Position numbers and translations under genes: made by a program. The notes under the pieces are model-generated. The model saw only the letters and a program-made list of their open reading frames with translations, did no database searches and was not told the origin of the DNA. A DNA stretch of 64,000 bases from contig CM041776.1 in NCBI GenBank assembly GCA_023374045.1, positions 346,393,636 through 346,457,635 on the forward strand, written 5' to 3'. Origin of the DNA: Limonium bicolor (lineage: Eukaryota > Streptophyta > Magnoliopsida > Caryophyllales > Plumbaginaceae). Shown here one piece after another: positions 35,936 through 48,487 of this stretch (positions are counted from its first letter, which is position 1; each line of letters opens with the position of its first letter).

Positions 35936-37933
35936 GAAAAAAGATAGAAAGTTCACGAAGGAGTCACTGAGCTCAAGAAATGCAAAGCCCAAGAATTGAG
36001 AATGGACTATGAGAATTTTATGCAAAAACCTGGTGAGTCTCTAGAAGATTTACTTGATCGTTTTTACCTACTAACAACTGCTATGCAGAAAGTTAGTATT
36101 CTACCGGATAGAGAGAGTGTATTGCACAAGCTACTTGGCAGTCTCGGAGAAGAATGGGCAGAAACCGTAATCTCCATCAAAGCTTGCAAGGATCTCTCCA
36201 AATGGAGCTGTCAGGACTTGGGCTCTTATCTACGGTCAGTAGATAAGTACAAGAAAAATGTCAGAAAGAAGTGCGGTAATGCATCATCTTCCTCTTCTAC
36301 TCAATCCTTTGTTATAAATCACAATACCCTGCAGGCCAAGTCAACTCAGCAAATTCAAGAAGGCGCCTATATTGCTGATAACCATGTCAGACAAGCAAAG
36401 GTTGAGTTAGTGGATATCATAATTGAAGAAAGTGAGGCTGAGACTATGGAAGACTTTTTGAATTCATAGTAAAGAATTTTTGAAAATTCATGCGTAGTCA
36501 GCCAAATTGACAGGGTCGGTTGTTCTCAAACTCCTCTAAACACATTTTTAACTCTGTCACTTACTTCAACTGCAACAAGCCTGGTCACTTCAAGAAGGAT
36601 TGTCCTATCCTCAAAAGTCAGTTTGGGAAACCTCGAGGAAGATCACTAAAGGCATCCATTGGTTGGGGAGACTCAGACTCTGACGATCAAGATGCAGAAT
36701 CAAGTGGTCTAATCTGTCTCATTGCGCATGATCCAACTGGGTCAATGATATCCCTGACAACAAGGTAACTCGCTCTCGCCTTGAGATTTCAAAGGGTCTT
36801 ATGTACGCTTTGAGAGATGAAGCTGACGAACATGAGACTATTTCCTACTCCCTTAGATTGGATCTGCAAGACTCTAGGTGTCAAGTTGACTCCCTTAAAA
36901 AGAAGCTTGACAAAAACAAGAGTCTTACTGAATCCAACCAAAAGGAACAGGAAGAGTCGCTCACTCAAATTGACTCTTTCAAACGAGATCTCACTGTTTT
37001 TACTGATAAATATTATGCTCTTTAGAGTGAGTTGAATAGTTCTGAATCCAGGATCATTTCCTTAAATTCTTCTGTCAAATAAATCACTCAAAAGCTAAAA
37101 GAAAAAGAACATGCTCTCTCTCTCTCTCTCTCAAACCAGTCAATTTCATCAATCAAGTCACTCCCTCCGAATTGCCTAAGTGGGCCAACTCCAAGATCAA
37201 GGAAGTCAGTCAAGATCATGATGATCTTTAAAAGAAAGTAGAAAAACTTTCTGAAGAGATTGTTAATTTACGATCTGAAGTTGGATCCACTCACTCCAAG
37301 CCCAGGTGGCATAAAGGCAAATTCGATATTCCTAAAAACATGTCCAAATCCAACAATAAACCCAAGCGCTAACAACAAAAAAACATTTTGATTCTTGGTG
37401 GAAAGGACAACAAAAATACTTCAACCTTCCTCCAACCAAGATTTGTGGTTATTCTGGAAGCCTTGGACACCGGGACAGTGCCTGTGATAAATTGAATAGA
37501 GATCTTTCGTTCAACCTTAAACAAGTCAGATTAATTCTTGAAGCTAGAGAAAAATTGAAACAATTTAATTTGAAAAGGGAACCTAAGTACATCTGGGTTC
37601 CTAAAACTAACATATAATCTCTTGTTTTGTAGGTGAAGGTGAATGAAGACTGCTGGTACTTAGACAGTGGATATTCTCGTCATATGACAGGAGATTCCAC
37701 TCAATTTAATTAGTTTTTATCCTACAAAGGAGGTAAGGTCACCTTTGGAAACAACAACCAAGGTGAAATCATGGGAGTTGGATCCGTAGGTAACCCCTCC
37801 AAGTTTAAGGTAGATGGAGTCCATCTGGTCACTGGTCTCTAACATAGTCTGTTAAGTATTTCCCAAATTTGTGATAGATTTAATTTGGTACTTTTCTCAT
37901 TCTCCAATTGCAAAGTTTTTGACGAGCATACAG
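35936..37933 (+). pseudogene. copia (SIRE-like) gag and protease remnant, 5' part
   Basis: A decayed copia polyprotein without a 5' LTR or start. It opens inside gag (HEGVTELKK, then MDYENFMQKPGESLEDLLDRF, LLGSLGEEW) and ends that frame at 36469. A zinc knuckle follows near 36556, Y-F-N-C-N-K-P-G-H-F-K-K-D-C, with the first Cys replaced by Tyr. Next come an acidic linker and a probable coiled coil (36800-37020), then a second, Cys-poor knuckle (about 37440), and the protease WYLDSGYSRHMTGD (about 37660) with an in-frame TAG just after it (37710). The extended gag with coiled coil resembles Sireviruses. The sequence stops at 37933 at a target-duplicated LTR insertion and resumes at 48488. Confidence 0.85.
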
Positions 37934-40900
37934 TGAAATACCCCTAACCTTTAAAATATAATTAAATGATCTATTAATGATCTAAGATGGTTAATAAACA
38001 TCTAAATATTATTGGGGAACAAACTAAAAGATCTCAACAAGGCAAAACACGCCTTAAGATCGGTAAAGCCAAAAATGTGCTTTAAAGCACCACAAAGATT
38101 GTATGACCTCAAATAGGATTCAAAGTGGATTCCTAAGTATTATAATGAAGTAAGGAACACAACAAAACTATTATCAAAGAAAGCTAAGCTCAGAAGCACC
38201 TTGCAACACAAAATGTGCACTAAAACACCTTAAAGCACGTTTTGTGAGATTGCCTTCTAAATTGGGTTTTAATGGGCTTAAAGGTTATAATTACCTTTAA
38301 ATATTATATTTTTTCACATTATATCATATTAGGAATTTAATTCCAGAAATTTATAAATTTTTACAAATTTAATATTAAAATATTAATAAAACCCCACAAG
38401 GGGCCTGTTGAGTCAATATTGACCAAGTTTGGTCAATGGTCAATTAATTGACCCATTTGACCATGGAAGTCGGCAGGCAAGAGGAGAGGAGACAGCTCAC
38501 AATCATTGTTAGACAAGTTCTACCTAATACCATTTGCTTTTGGAAAAAAACTTACCTTTTTCAATTATTTCAACTCTTCCACTCATTCTCCCTCCTTGTC
38601 CGATTCCAGCCTGCCCAGCCGATCCCTCACCCTTCCTAGATCCTCTCAAGCCTTGTTATTGAGCATGGAAGGCAGATCTAATTCCTAAGCTCTTAAGGTA
38701 AGGTTTTAAGGTCATTTTTAGCTCTTTTTCTTCATCTCTTCACTACCTACACTTAGATTTCGTGGCTCATCTGTTCCTATGGCTCATTCTCAGTGTTCTA
38801 AGGTTAGAACAACTTCCAAACTCGGTTGAGGCAAGTCTAAGGGCCAAGGTTGCTCAAATTTGCATTTTTGTAAAAACATACCTTAAGCCTCTCCACTCTA
38901 CATCCGGTTTTCTTCCTTGAATTTTTATCAGTTTATACACTCATAATCTTAATATTTACATGTTCATTCAGTTGGTTAGCCATTTGGAGCAAGGGTGGCC
39001 GAGATCCAAGAGAAATACCCTCTTTAAGGCATTTTTCCAAGGTAAAATCAATTACCATAGCAGCTTGTTGTTGTCTAGCTATTTCCTATGATGATATGGT
39101 GAATTTAACACCATTAGGTGTGCTTGGTACAGGCCGAAACCAGCTTGAACTTCTCTTGCATTTTTAAGGTGATGTTGCCTTAAATCTTACATTAATTGTT
39201 CCTTATGGTTAAGCTCAAGCTTGGAGTATAACCATATCTTGTTTTGGTGTATTAAACATGTTAAAATGAAGTGGTGAATTTTCCTACAAGTGACCGAGCT
39301 CATACAAGGAATAATCAAGGTATAAAAACCTTAAACTTATGATTTTATGATTTTAAGCACATATAGGAATTGTGCCAAGAGTGGAGAATTAATATGGGTT
39401 ATATTGACCTAAAAATGGAAAAAAATGACTAAGATAAATTAAGCTAGTCATTTAAGTGATTTAATTAACATAATAGTCAAATTATGACATTATGTGGAAA
39501 AATAAATAAACCATGGTGAGGCCGTGAGTTTATACTATATTTTGAGACATTTAATGTGTAATTTATTTTGCAAGTTCAAGGTTGTAATAAGGCCATGTCA
39601 TTAGGCCATTTTAATTAAGTTATAAGCTTATTTAGTTAAGTTTATGCTTATAATTAAGTTTGGGGCCAAACCGTAATTACTGGAAATTTATAAAGCCGTG
39701 GGCTTAATTTAGAAGAATTTAGGGTTTTTAATGAATTTAATAAAAATTATAACATTTTACAAAGTTTTGTGTTAAAATTGTAAAATAGAAAAGTATAGGT
39801 GAAGTCTTGTAATTACCAAAAGGTTTGGGTCCAATTTGGTATTAGAAGTCAAAGTTGACTATATAGGAGACTTTGACCAAGTTTGGAGAAATTTAGAAAT
39901 TAAAATACAACCTTATATTAAGATAAGTATTAAATCGTAAAAGATTTATAAGAGATGGGGCTAAAGTATTAAATACAACCTTAGGTTATTAGGAATTTTC
40001 AGAAGTTGATTTGGATAAATTTGGAGGTTATATGAATTATATAAGTATAATATAAGGTATTTCATGATATTGTTATAAATGGGTAACTTATGTGGAAAAA
40101 TCGAGATTTAAAGGAAGTATAGGTTAGGAATAATATTTATAACCTTTTGGTATAGTTTGGTGATTTTTGGAATTTATATAAGGTTTTATAAAGACATATG
40201 TATAAATATGATTTAATGGAATTAGAAAACTATGTATTAAATTGGGAGGATTTGGTAAAATACAAAGTTTGGTGGTGGGAATTTAATTAAAACAGTCCTA
40301 GGGGCTGTTCGAAAATTATAGCCTTTAAAAACTATAGGTTATAATATTTAAGGTTTAAGGATTATAATATAAGGTATATGTTATAAGTGTAACAATGAAA
40401 TATAATTGAGGTTGATTTGTGATTTATAGAAGTTTAGTGGTTTATTTTGGGAACCGAAAATATAAGGGGTTGTTTGGTACTTTAAAACAATTTACAACTA
40501 TATGTTATAATTGTTTTAATGACATAAATGTCATAATATATGTTATATAACTATAATGTAACATTATATTAATTATGCGGTGGATTTTGTAAATACTTAA
40601 TAGAATAAGGTGCTGTTCGAAAATGTTGACATTTTAAAATGGAATTTATAATATGGTTTTTATGTTATAGAGTTATAACATTTATGATATAAGAGGTATT
40701 CATTAAAAAGAATGAATATATATCATAAGATTTACCATATAGGAAATAGTTCCACAAATACATACACATAAATGATTATATGTTATGGTGGAAAATATGA
40801 TATGGTTTAATGACCATGTATTTTCATAATTAAAATGACATATGATAAAAGGGGAAAGGATTACAAACATTAGATATGGAATTCTAATATTAAGGGTGTA

Positions 40901-43900
40901 CATGTGATAATAAGGATTCATGTAATTGAAAGTATTGTTTACATATGAATTATACCACCTTGAAACTTAAAAAAAAAAAAGAGACAACCTTAGAAAAATA
41001 AATACTAAGGTGAGATGCATAGTGTGTGACAAAGAATCACACATGCAATAATGAAACAAATTATATGATGTACAAACAAACATTAAGTTACATGCGATAA
41101 CAAGTTCAACAATAAGTATATTAATATACAAGACAAGACTACGCATGTAATATAACACTTTTCTAATCTCGAGTTAAACCGAAAACCCGAAAAACATTGA
41201 CAGTTTATAACGGGGGGTTAACCGGGAGATATTAGTGACGGTACGGGGTACCGTAGAGTTGTATTGTTGTACGGGATGCTAATCAGCATTATGTATTGTT
41301 TAGACTGATAGAGACGGCACAGGAGCATAGGATCTTGCTGATTCATACTCCACCGTAATACATCAGGGTGAACGGTATGTTATTTATGTGGCTTGATTGT
41401 CTCTGAGGATTTCCTCAGTTCAGACATTGTGTGAAAATCTGTGATAAGATTGAATGTCTGCTTGTGTGAATTAATATGCTTGAGTTGCGTATTAATGTTG
41501 CTTTATTATTATCACTGTTATGCGATAACAGTACCGTTCGTATATATGAACATATTATAAAACGAACTAGCGGCAATGATGCTATCTTATATGTGTAATA
41601 TAAGGAACGTAAGTAAAACGTTGTAGCATTAGGATAATAAGATATATAAAATCATCTGAGACTTATATACGGAGCATTGGCCTCTTTAACGCCGCTCTCG
41701 TATCTAGCACTGGATCCCGAGTCGACATACTCAGGATTGGACTACGACCTTGGTCTGCTGTGTTAGAAAAAAAATAGTAAAGCGATGCGATGGTATAGAT
41801 AAGTTATCAAAGGATGTGGCTCTTGCTGTGAATGTGATCCATTAACGATACTAGGATACCGTGTGGTAGCCGTAAGTATCTGGATAAATTTCCAACGAAC
41901 TACAGATTGTTCGTAGGACGGAGACTCTACCGCTGGAGTGGCTATTGCCGTGGGTGACCCGCCATAAGAGATGGGTAACTTAGAGACACGTCGTTCTAGC
42001 GAGACGTTGTCATTAGACATGACTGAACAATTATGAACGACTATATTTTGTAACACCCCTCTCCACAATCCCGATATAATCTCTCACGTAGCAATAAATA
42101 AAACGTCTCGCAGCGGAAAATAACCAACAATTACAAAACTCACTCGGTGTCACCGGCCATTACTCGCCCATGCGAGCACGTAGCCAACTACATCCAACTT
42201 CCAAAATAAACAAACTGCTAACCGCAGTGATAACGAGAAATTCCTATACATCATACTAAGTCCATAAATCATAACATCGACAAGTGACGTCTACCCAAAC
42301 CTGAAAATACACACCTTACCATAAGACCATACACCATCTTCATTGCTATACAACATCTCCAATTACCCTGTTCCTGCTCTTCAGCTCCGACAATGATCAA
42401 CAACCTGTAATGGTGTAGTATCAGCTAGACGCTGAGTATGCCGGGCCTGGACCCTAATGGTCACTTGTCATTTTAACCATCTTATTATTAGATTGGTTTC
42501 ACGCTTTACCATTTTACAGATATATTCAATACTGTAATAAACATGCATATAAATTTAACCATCCATCCAAGTATCCATAAACATTCAACCATCCATCCAA
42601 ATATCCAAACATTCATTTAATATTCCATACAACATTTATATATCGAACGTATCGAGTAATAACAATATAATGTACATGTACATTCGCCGAGCGTACAGTT
42701 TTCATATTTAATTTACCTTAGCCTCGTAGGCTCATCCAACCATCAACACACAATAAAATAACCACAAGTATAACCAATGAACAACAAAGCGAAACAACGA
42801 GAATAATAAACAAGTATTAAGTCTCGTCCATGGTATTGTTCGCCACGTATAAGTCTCAATTGTTTTAGTTGTTCAGTTATACCTAGTGACAATGTCTCGT
42901 TAAAACGACATGTCTCTAGTTACCCATATATTATGGCGGGTCACCCACGGCAGTAGCCACTCCAACGGTAGAGTCTCCGACCAACGAGCCATTTAGCTCA
43001 CGGGAAATTTTCTTGATACTTACGGACCCGTACGCGGACATCCTGGTATCATTTCTGTGATCACAGTGCGCACCAAGAGCCACATCCTCTTGGCTTTACT
43101 TCCATTCCATTAATTAATTAATTATACCATCGCATCGCATTACCAAATTTTCTAACACAGCAACTAAGGTCATTAGTCCAATCCGGAGTCTGTAAACTCG
43201 GGATCCAGTGCTAGATACAAGAGCGCGTATAGAAAGGCCAATGCTCCGTATAAAATCTCAGATAATATGATATTTTTATCATAGTGCTACAACGTTTTAC
43301 TTACGTTCCTTATATTTCATATAAGATAGCACCATAGCCGCTAGTTCGTTTTATATATAGGTTCATATATACGAACCAATACTGTTAACTCAACAACAGT
43401 AAATAAGCAGCTATAAATATACAGTTCATGCATTAATTATCACATTCAGACAAACAATCTTATCACAATCACACAGATGTCTGAACTGAGGAAGCCCTCA
43501 GGGACAATCAGAGACACATAACACATACAAGTTATATCAACCAAATCCGAGCCCAAGGAGCAACCTTAGGACAACTCGGATCAAACCCTTTACATACCGT
43601 TCACCCTGATCGTATTACGGTGGAGTATGAATCAGCAAGATCCTATGCTCCGTGTAGTCCGCTAGCTTGTCAAGCGTCCTTGTCAGAAGTAATCTAAACG
43701 GTATTAAAACTATAAGTCAGTCTCCATGACTACTACATCCTGGTATTTCCGAATAATAAGTAACCCCGACAGTTCACCTCTGTTTTCTACAGTTGTTTTG
43801 TTACGGGTTTCTCTAAACAGTCGGTTTTGTTACTTAAACGCGTACGTCAAAACATTCAACTGTTAAGTTTAATTCCTTATATTTCTTTTAATCTTATCCA

Positions 43901-46900
43901 CATCTAGTTTAGGTACGTAACCTATAGTTTGTATGCATGCATTCTTATATTATATTGCATTCTAAGGTTCACAATTTATAGTTCGTAACTATATTTTTTT
44001 TCAAATAACCACCACCGTTAAATCATATGGTTTTCAACCAAAATATATATATCCACCTTATATACATTATTCTTGTGTATGTATATATTTTTACCACGTA
44101 GGTAATTCTCATGAGTTTCATAAACTCTTATATTTTATGTTACATTTCATCATCTTTATTAGATGATTATTCCCATTAGTTGCATTATATTATACAGCTT
44201 ATATTAAGATTATTATCCTAATATTATGTAACATTTTATGTTGTATAATTACAACTCCTAAGGTTTATTCCATAAACACCTTAGTTTATAAATCCCATTT
44301 ATTTATTGTTTGTCACACCATTTATGTGGATACCTTATTTGTATTAATTTCATTAAACCACCTTAATACCAAATAATTGTTATAACATTTATAATTATAG
44401 ACCTTAGTCTAAAATTCATTTTCCAAACTCTATCAATTCGTAAAGCCCTTGAATTTATTTAAATTCTATTTTGACCACATAACATTATGTAATGCTATTC
44501 CATATACTAATATCATTTGACATGATATTCTTATTTCCTTTAATTAATAACCTATGGTTTTTATACGAAACTATTTATTATAGCCGCATGGGCACCATAT
44601 CAAAACTATATTCTTTTTCATAAACCATAGTTTCCTTAACTTACAAAATCACCTTTAAATCATACCATGTTATATATTCCATTTAATATAACATTTCTAA
44701 CTTATAAAGAGTATAGCCTATGGTTGTTTTTTGTAAATTCCGAACAGTCCTTGTGCTATTCTATAATTGCCATTTGGCCCTATTTATGACATATAGTCTT
44801 ACCATATCATTAAAACCATATCTTATACACATATCTTAACAAATACTCTTATATAATTCCAAAAATCTCCAATTCCACCAAAGGGTTATAAATATCCTTA
44901 TTAACCCATATACTTTCAATATTTACCATTCCACCATCTATTTTTCTCCAAAGTGTCATAATGACATTATAACTATTATTATACATATATAGTTTATTTT
45001 AATTCCAAAATCACCAAATAAATTCCTAAAAATTCCTAATAGCCCATGGGTGTTTATATTACCATTATACACCCTTTATTTTCGGTAATAACATATTTAC
45101 CACATATGTTATAAAAATATTACCATAAGATACTTATCTTATTATAAAACCTTAATAAGTTATCTAACTTATCTAATTTGGTCAAAACCTATCATATGGT
45201 CAAGGTTGACCACCTTAATATTTCCTTGACCATTAATTCCCTTATTCACGGTTTGTACCCATACTTTTCAAAAATTATCATTTAACCCCAAAACTTTATA
45301 AAATCTTATAAACTTTATTTTAAATTCCTTTTTACCTCTAATTTTTAGGCCTTATTATTCTAAAGCCCCTAAATTTAATTTATTTACACTTAAGACCCCA
45401 TTTCATTTCGGTAATAATTATATATCACCTAAACTTAAATAAAAGCTTGTAAATGCATAAATAAAATGGCCTAAAATACATGGCCTTATTACAAACATTT
45501 GCTTGCAAAATAAATTACACATAAATGTCCCAAAAATACATATAAATTTCGGCCTCACCATATATTCTTCATTATTTACCAAACTTCCACATAATGTCTT
45601 AAATTTGACAATTATGCTTGTTTAATTAGTTTAAAATTTATTAAACCATTTCATAACCATTTTAGGCCAAACATGACCTTATTTTACTTCTTCACTCACG
45701 ACAATAACTATAGGATAGCTTAGAACATTTTAACTTAGCAAAGTTAATGTTTAAGTGATTTATACCTTATTTAGCTTAGGTAAATCCTTGTTTGGATTCG
45801 CCACCTTAAGAAATTTCTCCAAGCTTCTCTTACATGTTTTCAAACAGAAAACAAGGCCTAGTTAGTCTCCAAAAAAGATCTAACCATAGAAGTAATTTAA
45901 GTCATGAAAATCATGGATTTTTACCTTAGATCTTCAAGCTTGGTATAGATCTACTTCGGCCCTATTTTTCCAGAAGAGAAAGAGTATCAAACACTCTCAA
46001 GAACAAGGTATAAACCGTGGGTGAATAGCTTGGAAGATAGTTAAGTTTACCTTGTTTAAGATGCCAAAAATGGTGTTTTTGGCTTGGATCTAGCTACTCC
46101 TTGTAGATATTGGTATACCAACTGAATCTACATTAAAGGAGAAGAAAATAAGGCTAGGAACAAAGTTTCACAGCCGAATTTGAAGGGAATCAAAAGATAT
46201 GAGCTTAAAGCACATTTTGTACCTTAGAACAAGTTTGAGTTTCTCAACCTTCTTCCCTTGTTATGGCCGAGATTCTTCCTTAATTTAACTTCCAAAACAA
46301 CCTAGATTCATGGATGAAGTGGTTGGAGCTTAGATCAATCGAAAAAGGAAAGAAAGATGAAGAAAATGGGCATTTTCATGCCTTAGGAGCTTACCTAGAG
46401 CTTGAGCTCTCTCCAATGGAGCTTGTAGACTTACCTACGGTGGAAGAGGAGCCAAGGAGAGAGTTTGGCCAGGAGTCCCACGTTTGGAATTCCAACACAT
46501 TTTTTTTGCATTTTTTTATGACTTTAGTGAATTGATGACTCATCATGTCTGATTGGGGTTGAATAATTGGAGCTAATTCAGTGGAGACACACAAGAGGAC
46601 AGCCGGCCATGATAAGAGGGAGTGGGTTAATTATTTGATTCCAATTTGAATGAATAATGGACTAATATGTTACTTTAATTCATAAGTGAAGGATGACTCA
46701 TCACTCTTGTCTTGCTAGCTGCTTGGAGCACCGAAATACAAGGGAAAATAGGAGCAAATGGAGGCTCCAAATCGGCTGGCTCACATGGGTAAGGTAAGTG
46801 GAGCCCACCTTTTTGTTTTAAGGTAAAGTATGTCTTTTTGTTATTTTATGCAGAAGTAAGGACTATTTTAAATTGTCACATGGGACTTGTCTCTTGGTCT

Positions 46901-48487
46901 GTTAAGAGATTTAATTATCTGATTTATGTAGTCCATTTCGTGGTCAATGGTCAACATTGACCAACTTAGTCAATGTTGACCCAAACGGGCCCCACATTAG
47001 GGTTTTATTAATATTTTAATATTAAATTTGTAAAAATTCATAAATTCCTGGAATTAAATTCCTAATATCATATAATATGATATTTATTATATTTAAAGGT
47101 AATTATAACCTTTTGGCCCATTTAAAACCAATTTAGAAGGCGATTACACAAAAACGTGCTTTAAGGAGTTTTAGTGCACATTTTGTGTCGCAAGGTGTTT
47201 TGAGCTTGGTTTTCTTTCACAACGGTTTTGTTGTGTTCCTTACATGATATTTGATCATGGTATCCAATTTTATATCATTTAGAGGTCATTAGACCTTTAA
47301 GGTATTCTTAGAGCACCTTTTTGCTCTACTTGACCTTGAAGCATGTAAATGCTTGTTCTTTGCGTTGGAGTGTTTCCCAACAATTGTAATATGTTTAGTA
47401 ATGTGTTAATATGCTTAGGACAAATTTTTATGTCCTAAGTAGTTCATTTGGGTATTTGTTTACCCTAAACAGTCAAAGGGTGCAACATCTTGTTTTGTGT
47501 TGACCACTGTTGTTCTCAGTTGACTTTTAAGGCATGTTTAGGCCTTAATTAATGTAATTAAATATTTAATCCATGTTTAATAAGTTTGGGGTATTTCAAT
47601 ATTAACTCATACATTAGGCGAACATTATTTGGGCTTGCATGCCAAAGACGAGAGTTCATACTCGTTTATAATTCTCGTTACTTCGCCTTGTTGTTCATTG
47701 GTTGTGCTTTGTGGTTATGTGTGGTATATTGGTGGATTTGTTTGAACGAGCCATTGTGCTCATATTGTGTGTTGTGAACTAGTTGTGTCGAGTCACTGTA
47801 CTCATGTGTGGGTTATGGTGGATTGTTTTGGTCGGGTGAGTCGCCGAACTCAATTATGAACTATTAAGTGTTTGTTGGAATGGAGTCTCTGTACTCATAT
47901 AAGCGTTGTAACGCTTTCAGTGGTTTGTTATGATGCGATGTGTAAAGCCGGGGGCTTGTTTGTTAATTGAATTTACTGCAATATATATATTGTTGCTTTA
48001 CAGTTTTAACATTAAACTACTTGCATGAAAATGAATTGCATGCTCTCGACCAAATAACTGAGGGTCCGAGGGGGCATGACAGTCATGTAGTAACATACTC
48101 AGCAGGGGCTGATTCCATACCACAAACAACCATTTTTGTAGGTATGCAGCTTCCGGTGTTGGCAAAGAGAGGGACGCGCTGGGTAGTTTAATTACAGTTG
48201 TTTAAATATGCACTGTTGCATTTTGATACGAACTTAGAAACGTGTATAGGATTGGGATACTTAGAATGCTCACTGTGAATGTATTTTATATTGGTTTGGG
48301 AAGGTTAGATCTATCTCTTGTTGTCACTGTGGGAAGTTGTTTCGTATTTAAGAGTCTATCAGTAAGCACGTTATTACTCGTATGGGCGAGTAAGAACGGT
48401 GACACCAGTAGTTCAATTGTTGAGATTACCGCTGCGATTATAATGATAAGTAAAATGATTAGAAGCCGATTAGAGTAGGGTGTTACA
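37934..48487 (+). mobile_element. Solo LTR of the 5 kb family, split by another LTR
   Basis: It starts TGAAATACCCCTAACC at 37934 and ends GGGTGTTACA at 48487. The flanking 5-mers TACAG (37929-37933 and 48488-48492) are a perfect target duplication. The ends match the 5.1 kb LTR at 18396. Excluding the nested reverse LTR (42049-47598) its length is about 5.0 kb, so only one LTR remains and no internal region: a solo LTR left by LTR-LTR recombination. It inserted into the copia pol gene; without it and one TACAG copy the copia frame runs through. Confidence 0.88.
42049..47598 (-). mobile_element. Second solo LTR of the same family, inverted
   Basis: On the plus strand it begins TGTAACACCCC and ends GGGGTATTTCA, the exact reverse of the family termini, giving 5.55 kb. 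Internal blocks match the outer LTR in reverse, for example atcttgctgattcatactcc (41331 and 43640), ggtcacccacggcagtagcc, and the ggaatttaattcc region at 38330 and 47055. The flanks show ATATT on both sides, but on the left it is one base away from the terminus, so the duplication is imperfect. The 46314-46535 open frame inside it has no family features. Confidence 0.85.

Noticed and set aside
46314..46535. 73-codon frame inside the inverted LTR
   Set aside because: Acidic low-complexity peptide with no motif; I could not match it to an open frame in the other two LTR copies.
37934..48487. A complete LTR element with two LTRs
   Set aside because: The two LTR-like segments are in opposite orientation, one inside the other, and there is no primer-binding site, gag or pol between them.
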